Assembly (NCBI GenBank): GCA_963933055.1
Contig: CAWVSY010000011.1
Coordinates: 1-64,000, forward strand
Source: Oleispira sp963933055
Lineage (GTDB): Bacteria > Pseudomonadota > Gammaproteobacteria > Pseudomonadales > Oceanobacteraceae
Reading direction: 5' to 3'
DNA length: 64,000 nt
Of this stretch, positions 18,392 to 27,065 are shown piece after piece (within the stretch, counting starts at the first letter, position 1; the number at the start of each line of letters is the position of its first letter). The translations under genes and the position numbers were made by a program. The notes below the pieces were generated by a model. The model had not been told where the DNA came from. It did not search any database and saw only the letters and a program-made list of their open reading frames with translations.

Positions 18392-19417
18392 ATGCTCACC
18401 AAAAAATTGCACTCAAAATCGTACACATTTTTCTTCATACTCCTATTATCGGCTTTCACTTCCGCTCAGGCAAGTGAACTTCCGCATCGCACCTTCTGCG
18501 TATTCGACCCCATTGGAGTTAAAGGACCTGCCTATCAAGGCATGCTTGATTATAAAGCCGCAGCACTAGAATGGGGGGTCATTCTAGACCTAAAAGCTCA
18601 TACCAATGAAGCGGTGGCTTTAGCCGATTTTAAAGCCGGCCACTGTGACGCGGTAGGCCTTACCGGCACTCGCATTCGTCCCTTTAACAAATTTACCGCG
18701 ACAATTGAAGCAGTCGGGGCCATTGATGATTACGAGCAGATGCGCAAACTGATCGGCATGCTTGCCAGCCCAAAAGCCAGTAAATATATGATTGAAGGTG
18801 ATTATGAGGTCGCTGGGATAATGCCCGCAGGTGCGGTATTTGTTTTTGTTCGCGATAAAACAATTAATTCTGTAGAAGCCGCTGCCGGTAAGCGATTAGC
18901 AACACTTGATTACGATACGGCCTCAGTAAAAGTTGTAAAACACATCGGAGCAACCATGGTGCCTGTCAGCATTGCAACATTTGCACCTCGTTTTAATAAT
19001 GGCTTTGTTGACCTTGCCTACGCCCCAGCCATTGCCTATGAACCTTTCGAAATGTACAAAGGCATGGGAGATAAAGGAGGAATTTTACGCTTCAACCTTG
19101 CCCAGATGAACGGCCAGCTTATTCTGCGCAAAGACAAATTTCCTGCAGACTATGGCAAACATAGCCGTCGCTATGCATACAGTAATTTTTCAAAAGCACT
19201 TGAACACATCATTGCCGCTGAGAAAGGCATTCCTGAAAAATACTGGATCGACCTACCACAAGAAAAACAGACAGAGTATAAAGAGATGCTACGCCAAGTC
19301 CGCTTAGAACTAATGGATGAAGGTATTTATGATAAGCGTATGCTTAAAATATTATTCAGACTGCGCTGCCAAACTAACCCTGGGCATTATGAATGCATTG
19401 AAAAACGAGAAGGCTAA
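18392..19417 (+). CDS. Periplasmic AdeT-like/DUF6091 putative solute-binding protein
   Basis: A 341-aa exported protein whose signal peptide ends near SAQA-SE (about residue 28). The mature start RTFCVFDPIGVKGPAYQGMLDYKAAALEWG, and DFKAGHCDAVGLTGTRIRPFNKFTATIEAVGA, match what I know of the AdeT1/2 (DUF6091) family, which resembles TRAP-type binding proteins. AdeT was linked to efflux in Acinetobacter, but the family's biochemical role is unsettled. No TRAP membrane genes are adjacent. An FAD oxidase gene follows after 42 bases and may be co-transcribed. Confidence 0.7.
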   Translation: MLTKKLHSKSYTFFFILLLSAFTSAQASELPHRTFCVFDPIGVKGPAYQGMLDYKAAALEWGVILDLKAHTNEAVALADFKAGHCDAVGLTGTRIRPFNKFTATIEAVGAIDDYEQMRKLIGMLASPKASKYMIEGDYEVAGIMPAGAVFVFVRDKTINSVEAAAGKRLATLDYDTASVKVVKHIGATMVPVSIATFAPRFNNGFVDLAYAPAIAYEPFEMYKGMGDKGGILRFNLAQMNGQLILRKDKFPADYGKHSRRYAYSNFSKALEHIIAAEKGIPEKYWIDLPQEKQTEYKEMLRQVRLELMDEGIYDKRMLKILFRLRCQTNPGHYECIEKREG

Positions 19418-19459
19418 ACTTAACGCCTCAAATGAATCGATTAACCGTAAGAGTATATT

Positions 19460-20590
19460 GTGGAACGTTTTGATTATTGCATTGTAGGAGCGGGTATTAT
19501 TGGCCTTGCCATTGCTTATAAGCTCAGCCAACAAGATAAAGGGGCTAAAATTTTGTTAATTGAGTCTCACCGCCAATTTGGCAGTGAGACCAGCAGTCGC
19601 AATAGTGAAGTCATTCATGCCGGGATTTATTATCCCCAAAACAGTTTAAAAGCCTTATTATGCAATCAAGGCAAAGAGCAACTCTACGATTTCTGCACGC
19701 GCTTTAACGTTCCGCACCAACGTACTGGCAAGTTAATTATTGCGGCCAATGAAAGCGAAATAGACACCCTCGAAAGCATTCAAAAGAACGCACAAAATAA
19801 CGATCTATCACTGACTTTATTAAATCAGGCAGAGTGCAAAAAATTAGAACCTAATGTTTCCGCAAGAGCAGGTTTATATTCGGAATCAACCGGAATTCTT
19901 GATAGTCATAGCTATATGCAAACACTGTTAACCCTAGCGGAACAACAAGGTGTTTTATTTAGCCCAAATACCCAGCTATTGAATGCCAACAAAACAACCG
20001 ATGGCTTTAACATAATGCTTGCGACACAAGATGGGCAATATGGCATTCATTGCCGCTCGTTAATTAATAGCGCAGGTTTGCAAGCAACTTCTGTGGCAGC
20101 AAATATTGATGCCTTAAATAAAGAATATATTCCAACATATCATTATTGCCGTGGGCATTATTTTAGTTACCAAGGAAAAGCCCCTTTTACTCACTTGATC
20201 TACCCAGTGCCGAGCAAAAATACAACCGGACTTGGCATTCACTCAACACTGGATTTATCTGGGCAGGTGCGCTTCGGTCCCGATACTCAATACATTGATA
20301 GCATCAATTATGATTTTGATGAGCTAAAGCAAAGCTTACTAAAAGAACAGTTCATAACCGCGATAAAACGATATTACCCCCGTATCGATGAACATAAACT
20401 ACAACCAAGCTACTGTGGAATACGGCCCAAACTCAGTGCCCGTGGTGAAACAGCACAAGACTTCTTAATTCAAACTCAAAACGAGCATCAGGTTGCAGGA
20501 CTCATTAATTTATTTGGCATAGAAAGCCCAGGGCTTACCGCAAGTTTAGCCCTGGCAGATTATGTGGCCAATAAGTTAATTAATCGCTAG
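19460..20590 (+). CDS. lhgO: FAD-dependent oxidoreductase, L-2-hydroxyglutarate dehydrogenase type
   Basis: A 376-aa DAO-family flavoprotein. The N-terminal dinucleotide fold is CIVGAGIIGLAIAYKLSQ, then SSRNSEVIHAGIYYPQNSLKALLC, a characteristic L-2-hydroxyglutarate oxidase/dehydrogenase stretch. CGIRPKL and NLFGIESPGLTASLALADYVA form the C-terminal FAD-binding end. It would oxidise L-2-hydroxyglutarate to 2-oxoglutarate. It is somewhat shorter than E. coli LhgO (~420). The start is a GTG at 19460. The last 11 bases overlap the convergent tetR gene. Confidence 0.8.
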   Translation: MERFDYCIVGAGIIGLAIAYKLSQQDKGAKILLIESHRQFGSETSSRNSEVIHAGIYYPQNSLKALLCNQGKEQLYDFCTRFNVPHQRTGKLIIAANESEIDTLESIQKNAQNNDLSLTLLNQAECKKLEPNVSARAGLYSESTGILDSHSYMQTLLTLAEQQGVLFSPNTQLLNANKTTDGFNIMLATQDGQYGIHCRSLINSAGLQATSVAANIDALNKEYIPTYHYCRGHYFSYQGKAPFTHLIYPVPSKNTTGLGIHSTLDLSGQVRFGPDTQYIDSINYDFDELKQSLLKEQFITAIKRYYPRIDEHKLQPSYCGIRPKLSARGETAQDFLIQTQNEHQVAGLINLFGIESPGLTASLALADYVANKLINR

Positions 20591-21287
20591 GCGTAAACAT
20601 TAGAGTCAGTTGGCGATGTAACATTGCTCGAATGTCTTCCCGATTCAACGCTTCTGGCTCCATCAACAAGCCTTCATATTCAATTCGATGTATGATCGCG
20701 ATGACGATATTGGCATCTTCAACGGGACTTGGAGATTGAATTAATTTCATCAAACTGACCAGTTTCAGCATTAATGCTTGCTTGTGTTCTTGGCCCAACT
20801 TGCGCAGATGAGGGCTTAAAATAGCTTCATAACGAAACGCTTGCTCAGCAACTAAAGCATCTCGATGATCGGTAATTTGCTCAACCACGTATTGCGTCAT
20901 ATTATCCGAAATAATATCAAGCATACCATTCGCATTTTCAATCGCATCGATGAATGATTTACCATCACCACCAGAAATCGGCTCATATAAACGCATAGAA
21001 AATTGATTAACAACCTCAAGTGCCTGCTCTGCGTAAAAAGCAAAAGTATCGTTAATCAATTCCTGAATGTCTTTAAAATAATAAGTCGTGGCGGCCAGTG
21101 GCACATCAGCTTCTTTTGCAACAGCACGGTGACGAATGCCACGAACCCCTTCTCGTATTACAATACGTAAAGCCGCTTCTAAAATTAAACGGCGGCGCTG
21201 CTCACTTCCTACACGACTGGTTTTGCGTCCCTGATACTTAACATCTGTTTTTGAACTAGAGACTGCACTCTCCGTTTTTTCAAGCAT
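20580..21287 (-). CDS. TetR family transcriptional regulator
   Basis: A 235-aa protein. The HTH is at about residues 27-80 (RRRLILEAALRIVIREGVRGIRHRAVAKEADVPLAATTYYFKDIQELI), followed by an all-helical ligand-binding domain. TetR proteins repress nearby genes until a ligand binds. The target is not obvious: its 3' end overlaps lhgO convergently and there is no divergent partner close by. A terminator-like hairpin lies on the same strand 235 bases upstream of its start. Confidence 0.9.
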   Translation of the reverse strand: MLEKTESAVSSSKTDVKYQGRKTSRVGSEQRRRLILEAALRIVIREGVRGIRHRAVAKEADVPLAATTYYFKDIQELINDTFAFYAEQALEVVNQFSMRLYEPISGGDGKSFIDAIENANGMLDIISDNMTQYVVEQITDHRDALVAEQAFRYEAILSPHLRKLGQEHKQALMLKLVSLMKLIQSPSPVEDANIVIAIIHRIEYEGLLMEPEALNREDIRAMLHRQLTLMFTPSD

Positions 21288-21692
21288 GCTGCGGTAATCC
21301 TTCTGAAGTCTTTTTATTTATATTGCTGATATTTAACTTATATTAGATGCGTAAATTATCTTTATAATTATTTCGTAATAGAACCACTAGTCATGGAACT
21401 ATTGTACTAAAAATCGTACTGAATTTGGAATTACATACTCCACAATAAGAGAAGTAGAAATACGACGTTAAAGCATACGAGAACAATAACAATAAAATGC
21501 TAGCAACGGTAATAATTACCTAAAAAAAGCGGCAAAGAGGTTTCAGTATTATTAAGAGATTGCCGCTATTAACATTCATTGTTCAATAAACTAGCGCTTT
21601 CAGATGAAATATTGCGATCTGGCATGGCTCATGCAGTTATCTTACAAACCGTCATATTGATAGATTAACTGCCTTATTTTAGGAGCTGTGCG
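21288..21692. other. 405-base intergenic region between tetR and an unknown gene
   Basis: AT-rich and without a plausible reading frame. The clear structures are a terminator-like inverted repeat at 21522-21567 and an AGGAG site just before 21693. Confidence 0.5.
21522..21567 (-). terminator. Terminator-like inverted repeat with no obvious gene upstream
   Basis: On the minus strand AGCGGCAA (21567-21560) pairs perfectly with TTGCCGCT (21535-21528) across a 24-base loop and runs into seven T. There is no minus-strand gene in the preceding 640 bases, so it may end a small RNA or attenuate a long tetR leader. Confidence 0.45.
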
Positions 21693-22169
21693 ATGATTCT
21701 TGACCGCCTCAGTAGCTACATTCAAAACCAGCCATTTGGTAACCAAAGCAAAGCTCAAGATAGCAATAAGGCTGAAGCGGTAGGCGCTAGCTCTGTTTTG
21801 CCTCAACCTAGCAAAGAAGCAATTCCAGAAGAATTACACCTTTCTAACCGTGCCAGCTACTTAGAATACCTATCACAAGAATTTGACGTTACCGCCCTTG
21901 ATAATGAGCAACTGAATCAATTACAGAGTAAATTAAATGACTATGGTTTCATTGCCGCTGGCGATATTAATGGCATGCGCTCACTCTCACTAGCACGCCA
22001 GCTCACCGAACCCAACGAAACCATTAATGCCATCGACCTATTGGATAATTTCAAAGCCAAATTTGATGAATTAGAAATCCCTTATAGCATGCGTCAACAA
22101 GTCGACAAAATGAGCATTGTTATCCAAAACATGGCTTCGGCCAGAGCACTGCCTAAAGCCCAGATGTAA
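21693..22169 (+). CDS. Unrecognised 158-residue protein
   Basis: The frame has a clear AGGAG site eight bases upstream and a composition like its neighbours. It has no signal peptide or TM segment. A polar, disordered-looking N-terminal third (residues 10-48) precedes a helical part (LSNRASYLEYLSQEFDVTALDNEQLNQLQSKLNDYGFI ... AIDLLDNFKAKFDEL). I do not recognise a family and assign no function. Confidence 0.65.
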   Translation: MILDRLSSYIQNQPFGNQSKAQDSNKAEAVGASSVLPQPSKEAIPEELHLSNRASYLEYLSQEFDVTALDNEQLNQLQSKLNDYGFIAAGDINGMRSLSLARQLTEPNETINAIDLLDNFKAKFDELEIPYSMRQQVDKMSIVIQNMASARALPKAQM

Positions 22170-22170
22170 T

Positions 22171-22230
22171 AAAGACTGAATCTATAAAGACAGAACCTAT
22201 AAAGACAGAACCTATAAAGACTGAGTATAT
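22171..22230. repeat. Four tandem 15-bp units between convergent genes
   Basis: Units AAAGACTGAATCTAT, AAAGACAGAACCTAT (twice, identical) and AAAGACTGAGTATAT follow each other without gaps directly after the stop at 22169. The repeat contains the stop codon (TAG) of the convergent minus-strand gene. Confidence 0.85.
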
Positions 22231-22625
22231 GCGGTCGCCGTCAAAGTAGAAGGCAGCTGTAGAAATGCCACAACTTTACGATGAAGATTGAACAGTTCTC
22301 GGCGCTTAAAGTCTTGCAGCGTTCCATGCACGGCGCTCAATTCGATAACCTCATCGACTTGCTCAGTTAATATTTCGACGACATGATCGGGCGTAAGCTG
22401 CTCTGCCCGCATCCACACAGCAACAAGTTCAGCGGCATTGGATTTCTTTAAATCGGGCAAGAGTGAATGTGTCTCAGGACAATCGATCAACTCATGCAAC
22501 ATCGCTAGATACATCGGAATGGCTTCTCGCTCAACTTGCGGCCCCGCAAGACCTGCTTGCGCTAAAGCTGCATCAACTTCTGCCGCTACCTTAAGTGCAG
22601 AAGGTAAAGAATTAGATTGCGTCAT
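22212..22625 (-). CDS. Unrecognised 137-residue helical protein
   Basis: ATG 22625 is preferred to 22643 because GGAG stands about seven bases before it. The soluble, acidic, mostly helical protein (LPSALKVAAEVDAALAQAGL ... DHVVEILTEQVDEVIEL ... RRELFNLHRKVVAFLQL) has no family I recognise. It ends inside a 15-bp tandem repeat that supplies its stop codon. A short TACCC-TAAA-GGGTA hairpin lies upstream, near 22650-22670. Confidence 0.65.
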   Translation of the reverse strand: MTQSNSLPSALKVAAEVDAALAQAGLAGPQVEREAIPMYLAMLHELIDCPETHSLLPDLKKSNAAELVAVWMRAEQLTPDHVVEILTEQVDEVIELSAVHGTLQDFKRRELFNLHRKVVAFLQLPSTLTATAYTQSL

Positions 22626-22688
22626 CAGTAAACTCCATTTCATGCTTTACTTACCCTAAAGGGTAGTCAATAAATATAGGAAGGCTAT

Positions 22689-23561
22689 GTGAGTGATTCA
22701 AAGTCACCAGATTCAGGATTCGATTTAGAACAATTCATTAATTTAATAGCGCAGAAGCTTTTTCCTCGCTGGTATGCACGCCATGCGGTGAAAGAAGTTG
22801 AATTAAATGAAATGGAAGCCATCAATCCTGAGAGTTATTTGTGCCATCGCTGGTTAAGCATTATTAGCGTTCATGAAGCTGCGGCTGAAAGTTTGTTAAG
22901 TGCTCATGCTAAATGGCACCCACTGGCCGAGTTATTAAAAAAAACCATTGTCGATAATGAATATCCAAGAAAGCTATCAATCACTGCGATTAAAGGTGTG
23001 AAAAGCAGTCAGTGTGATGATGATTATCCAGACCTACTGAGCTACGCAGCACAGCAAGCAGATCAAATACCTCATGAAACCGATGAAGATTTCAATAACA
23101 ACATTGAGCAGGCGTTTACCTCCGAAGAAGGCCTACCTCAAGTTTGCTACCGCGAATGGGATGGGCGTTATTATCTCATGAATACAGAAGAGCCCCGCCA
23201 CTTAGGTGCGTTACTTCTGCAATGCAAAAACAAACAACGAGACCACAGTCTATCGTGCAACATTCATGTTGAATCGATCCAAGGGCGCATTCTTGACCGA
23301 ATTCGTTCAGGCTATTGGATGCTATTAATGAAACGTGAAAATGCTTACCAGCTGTACCAACTATTAAAACCGGCAAAATTACATTGTGAGATTGCAGAAT
23401 TTGAATGGCGTCGCTCTGACTTGGTATTTTTTGTTGCCACAAAATCAAATCCAGCCATGAATCAGATTCTATTAATTTTGCTGAGTAACCACAATTCAAA
23501 GCAAGTGGTTGACTGGGGGCGTTTTCTTAGCCGCACGCACTTTCCTTTTCACAATCAATAA
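22689..23561 (+). CDS. Unrecognised 290-residue cytoplasmic protein
   Basis: Starts at GTG 22689 (AGGAAGG upstream; the ATG one base earlier in another frame is followed at once by TGA). No signal peptide or TM segments. Visible features are FPRWYARHAVKEVELNEMEAINPESYLCHRWLS near the N-terminus and several conserved-looking aromatic stretches (CYREWDGRYYLMNTEEPRHLGALLLQC, SGYWMLLMKRENAYQLYQLL). No family is recognised, and the neighbours give no functional hint. Confidence 0.65.
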   Translation: MSDSKSPDSGFDLEQFINLIAQKLFPRWYARHAVKEVELNEMEAINPESYLCHRWLSIISVHEAAAESLLSAHAKWHPLAELLKKTIVDNEYPRKLSITAIKGVKSSQCDDDYPDLLSYAAQQADQIPHETDEDFNNNIEQAFTSEEGLPQVCYREWDGRYYLMNTEEPRHLGALLLQCKNKQRDHSLSCNIHVESIQGRILDRIRSGYWMLLMKRENAYQLYQLLKPAKLHCEIAEFEWRRSDLVFFVATKSNPAMNQILLILLSNHNSKQVVDWGRFLSRTHFPFHNQ

Positions 23562-23691
23562 GATCCCATCATCAATAAGATTCATTATTACACCGCCTTC
23601 TCTTCATATTGCCATCTTGTGTAAAGTCGCAAAATCCGTCATTCTGTCCCTCTTTACCCAAAAGCTACAATAAGAAAAAGGATCGGCCTAG

Positions 23692-24726
23692 GTGATTAGA
23701 GGAACCTGGAGTTTGAATGACCCCTTAGTACCCGCCAACATTTCCGCCATCATGGTGAAAATTGGGCAGGAGAAAGGCATTTCACAAGACTCCCTACTTG
23801 AAAATACAGAGATTGACCCTGCGGCTTTCACCGACCCGAAAGCACGCTTAACGTATCAGCAAGTTATTATTTTAACCAATAACATGCTCAAACTCTGCAA
23901 AGAGCCAACACTCGGGCTTGAATTAGGCAATGCCATTAATATCAATCAATTTGGTATGTTAGGCTACGCCATTTTAAGCTGTGCTAACGTACGCCAAGCA
24001 CTTAATTTAGGCTTGAAATACCACGTTTTAATTGACCCTGCATTCAACTTTGAAGTCGACGAACAAGACGAAACCACCTCTATTCGCTTAACATCTCATA
24101 TCCCGATCGAACACATTTACAATCTTTTATGTGATATTTTTCTTACCAACTTTATCAGTTTGGGGCACTTTTTAACGGGCTTAGATATCATGCCGCAGGC
24201 AATTCACATTAATCGACCTAAGCCCGACTATGCCGATCTCTATCAAGATTATTTTCCGGGCTGCCCGGTGTATTGGGATCAGCCACGTACCGAGATTATT
24301 ATTAATAGTCAGCTACTCGATACGCCAACGACACTGGCCGATGAATCAACGGCGAAAATGGCAGAATCACAATGCGCAGACATCTTAACCCGCATGGGAC
24401 CCCGAGAAGGCATTGTTGTTAAAGTACGTCGAATCTTACTCAGCAATCCTGGACACTTCCCACCGATTGAAGCCGTTGCAAGTCATCTTGCGACGAGCAC
24501 CCGAACGCTCAGTCGCAGCCTACAAGAAGTCAGCACTTCTTATCAGAAAATTTTAGATGAAGTGCGTAAAGAAATGGCGATTGAATATTTAAAAACATCA
24601 AGTTTACCCATTGAAGAAATTGCAGCCCTTATTGGTTATAACGACCCGTCTAATTTTCGCAAAGCCTTTAAACGCTGGACCGGAAACCCGCCAAGTTATT
24701 ATCGGGCAGCAAAGAAAAAGAGCTAG
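23692..24726 (+). CDS. AraC family transcriptional regulator with arabinose-binding-like N-terminal domain
   Basis: A 344-aa protein. The N-terminal ~190 residues match the AraC_binding/OruR-type sensor domain (YQQVIILTNNMLKLCKEPTLGLELGNAININQFGMLGYAILSCANVRQALNL). The C-terminal AraC double HTH is at about 245-340 (PIEAVASHLATSTRTLSRSLQEVSTSYQKILDEVRKEMAIEYLKTSSLPIEEIAALIGYNDPSNFRKAFKRWTG). The start is GTG 23692. This subgroup often activates catabolic genes, but the target and effector are not evident. Confidence 0.92.
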   Translation: MIRGTWSLNDPLVPANISAIMVKIGQEKGISQDSLLENTEIDPAAFTDPKARLTYQQVIILTNNMLKLCKEPTLGLELGNAININQFGMLGYAILSCANVRQALNLGLKYHVLIDPAFNFEVDEQDETTSIRLTSHIPIEHIYNLLCDIFLTNFISLGHFLTGLDIMPQAIHINRPKPDYADLYQDYFPGCPVYWDQPRTEIIINSQLLDTPTTLADESTAKMAESQCADILTRMGPREGIVVKVRRILLSNPGHFPPIEAVASHLATSTRTLSRSLQEVSTSYQKILDEVRKEMAIEYLKTSSLPIEEIAALIGYNDPSNFRKAFKRWTGNPPSYYRAAKKKS

Positions 24727-24763
24727 GGCTATCTGAAATAGCGTTCTCTGAAATAACTAAGCA

Positions 24764-25807
24764 TTAAAATAATGCCAGTTGCTGCTCGTCAACCTCCGGG
24801 CAGCGACCGCCAATACCAATTAAGCGAATACCTTTAATTTCATCAGCGTCATGTCGCCGCCTTGCTTGCTGCAATAACTGTCGAAACGAATCCAAACTCA
24901 CTGCCTGTAAATGATCTGCTAGCGTCGTTTGGCTGAAATCGGTAAATTTAACTTTCACAAAAGGCGCTAAACTTCGGCTATCAATGTTCGCTTTTTCAGT
25001 ACGCTGCAAAAACTTATGCCATAACGAATCCACTTCCTCATTTAACTGCTGCGCAGAAAATAAATCTTGTGAAAATGTATGTTCAACACTGATCGATTTT
25101 CGTATGCGGCCAAGACTCAATAAGCGATCATCTTCACCGCGGCACCGTTTATATAAAGACGCCCCGGTGCGGCCAAATAAATGAACCAGCTCGATCAAAC
25201 TGTACGACTGCGCATCAGCACAGACGACAATCCCTTGTGCCGCCAAACGCTCAGCGGTTTTAGGACCAATACCGGGTATTTTTCGAACCGGTAACTGAGA
25301 AATAAATTCATCCACTTGATGAGGCTTGACCGCAAATAAGCCATTGGGTTTATTCCAGTCACTGGCGATTTTTGCCAAAAATTTATTAGGCGCGGCCCCC
25401 ACAGACACGGTAATGCCAACCTCTACTTCAACCTGCGCCCGAATTCGATTACCGATATCAATCGCGGAATCCGCCGGATCTAGCTCAACATACGCCTCAT
25501 CTACCGATACTTGTTCATAAGCAATGCCATAACGCTTAATAATCTCCATGACCTGATTAGAGACTTCACGGTAAAGCGCCATATTGCCCGGCAATAAAAT
25601 AAGATTGGGACACTTTTTCAATGCTTGTGCCGTTGCCATCGCCGAATGAATGCCAAATTCTCGAGCTGGATAATTGCATGTTGAAATAACACCGCGCCGC
25701 TCAGAATGGCCACCTATCGCAAGAGGGACATGGCACAGCTGAGGGTTATCCTTCATTTCAACGGCCGCAAAAAAACAATCGCAATCAATGTGTAATATTT
25801 TTCTCAT
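24764..25807 (-). CDS. dinB: DNA polymerase IV (Y family) DinB
   Basis: Error-prone translesion polymerase, 347 aa (E. coli 351). Palm motifs are ILHIDCDCFFAAVE with metal-binding Asp, and QVSVDEAYVEL with the catalytic Asp-Glu. The helix-hairpin-helix reads VRKIPGIGPKTAERLAAQGI, and the little-finger domain follows (RKSISVEHTF). A textbook LexA box sits 10 bases before the start, so SOS control is very likely. The extreme C-terminus ends EVDEQQLALF, resembling the beta-clamp-binding peptide of Pol IV. Confidence 0.96.
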   Translation of the reverse strand: MRKILHIDCDCFFAAVEMKDNPQLCHVPLAIGGHSERRGVISTCNYPAREFGIHSAMATAQALKKCPNLILLPGNMALYREVSNQVMEIIKRYGIAYEQVSVDEAYVELDPADSAIDIGNRIRAQVEVEVGITVSVGAAPNKFLAKIASDWNKPNGLFAVKPHQVDEFISQLPVRKIPGIGPKTAERLAAQGIVVCADAQSYSLIELVHLFGRTGASLYKRCRGEDDRLLSLGRIRKSISVEHTFSQDLFSAQQLNEEVDSLWHKFLQRTEKANIDSRSLAPFVKVKFTDFSQTTLADHLQAVSLDSFRQLLQQARRRHDADEIKGIRLIGIGGRCPEVDEQQLALF

Positions 25808-25816
25808 CCCTCATAT

Positions 25817-25836
25817 TACTGTTTATAAAAACAGTA
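25817..25836 (-). promoter_or_regulatory. LexA (SOS) box of dinB
   Basis: TACTGTTT-ATAA-AAACAGTA has perfect 8-base arms and the CTGT-N8-ACAG core of gammaproteobacterial LexA sites. It is 10 bases upstream of the dinB start codon. Confidence 0.9.
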
Positions 25837-25941
25837 TCAAGTGAAAAACATTGAAAAATCACTTTCTTTTTTAGCGACCATAACCGTTACATTTGTCACG
25901 CGTGGTGTTAGCCTTAACGATATTATTTAGGAGCATTAACA

Positions 25942-26301
25942 ATGTCAGAATTTGAACAAGCAAAAAGCGAATTTTTACACCAGTTACCGCAAGATAGCTT
26001 CGTTTTTGAAACAACCTTAGCCTTCATCGAAAAGTACTTCGACTTTACCCCTAGCGCCTTTGATAATGGCGGCGTTAAAAATACTGAAAGTCAAAATCAA
26101 GGCTCTTGTAAAGTATTTGCTTTAGCTCAACTGTTAGACCTTAGCCAACAGCAAACATTGTGCTGTTTTGGCCAACATTATCGCGATGTATTAGCCACGC
26201 CAGAAGTCGATAACCATCACAATCTTCGTCGTGTATTAAAAGAAGGTTTAGCAGACATCAATTTTGATCAATTCCCATTGCAACAAAAAATGGAGAGTTA
26301 A
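25942..26301 (+). CDS. HopJ-type III effector family protein
   Basis: A 119-aa soluble protein. FDFTPSAFDNGGVKN, NQGSCKVFALAQLLDLSQQQTLCCFGQHYRDVLATP and NNLR-like HHNLRRVLKEGL match the HopJ family. The family was named for a Pseudomonas syringae effector but is widespread in free-living marine bacteria without type III secretion, where its role is unknown. Its stop overlaps the minC start by one base (TAATG), and an AGGAG site precedes its own ATG, so it is the first gene of the minCDE transcript. Confidence 0.85.
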   Translation: MSEFEQAKSEFLHQLPQDSFVFETTLAFIEKYFDFTPSAFDNGGVKNTESQNQGSCKVFALAQLLDLSQQQTLCCFGQHYRDVLATPEVDNHHNLRRVLKEGLADINFDQFPLQQKMES

Positions 26302-27023
26302 TGGCCGCTTTCAATTTAAAAGCTGGGTTAAACCCAATCACAACGTTGCTGCTGCAAACCACCAACCTTGATGAAATACAACAAGAGCTCAAAGCAAAGA
26401 TAGAACAAGCACCCAACATGTTTATTCGTCTACCTTGCATATTCGATTTTGCTGAGCTGAATGAAAGCATTGATCTACCCTCGCTTTATTTGGTGTGCCA
26501 TGAGTTTGGCATGCTTCCTATTGGGGTTAAAAATGCGCAAGTTGATCACTACGAACTGTTAGAACAACTTGAACTGGCTGATTTTGGCAAAGGAAAAAAT
26601 AAACAAAACCGAGTCACGGCTACCCCGATTGAAGCCAGCATTGAAGAAAGCACAATAACAGAAACCTCTGAGCCCATTATCAACTTTGCCGAACCCGCAG
26701 CTGTTAAAACCACCGTGCATAAATTCCCAATACGCTCTGGCCAACAACTGACCGCTGAAGGTGATCTTATAATTTTTGGCTTAGTCAGCACAGGCGCAGA
26801 AGTGCTCGCCGGAGGCAGTATTCACATATACGGGCCACTCAGAGGACGAGCACTAGCAGGGATAAAAGGTAATACCAATGCGACGATCAGCTGTCAGTCT
26901 TTAGAAGCTGAATTAGTCGCTATTGCCGGCGAATATAAATTATTTGAAAATAGCGAACTGCACAGCAATCAAGCGACACTGGTCCAACTTGATAATGGAC
27001 GCTTGAACATAGAGTCAGTTTAA
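26301..27023 (+). CDS. minC: Septum site-determining protein MinC
   Basis: FtsZ polymerisation inhibitor, 240 aa. N-terminal MinC_N domain (MFIRLPCIFDFAELN), variable linker at ~110-140, and C-terminal beta-helix domain (SGQQLTAEGDLIIFGLVSTGAEVLAGGSIHIYGPLRGRALAGIKGN) that binds MinD. It works with MinD and MinE to keep division rings from the poles. It is directly coupled to the upstream HopJ-like gene. Confidence 0.95.
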   Translation: MAAFNLKAGLNPITTLLLQTTNLDEIQQELKAKIEQAPNMFIRLPCIFDFAELNESIDLPSLYLVCHEFGMLPIGVKNAQVDHYELLEQLELADFGKGKNKQNRVTATPIEASIEESTITETSEPIINFAEPAAVKTTVHKFPIRSGQQLTAEGDLIIFGLVSTGAEVLAGGSIHIYGPLRGRALAGIKGNTNATISCQSLEAELVAIAGEYKLFENSELHSNQATLVQLDNGRLNIESV

Positions 27024-27065
27024 TGAATACTGGTTTTTGCAACTTTTTGTAAGGAAAATTTCACT

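Noticed and set aside
22171..22230. CRISPR-like array
   Set aside because: Units are contiguous 15-mers without spacers, and there are no cas genes.
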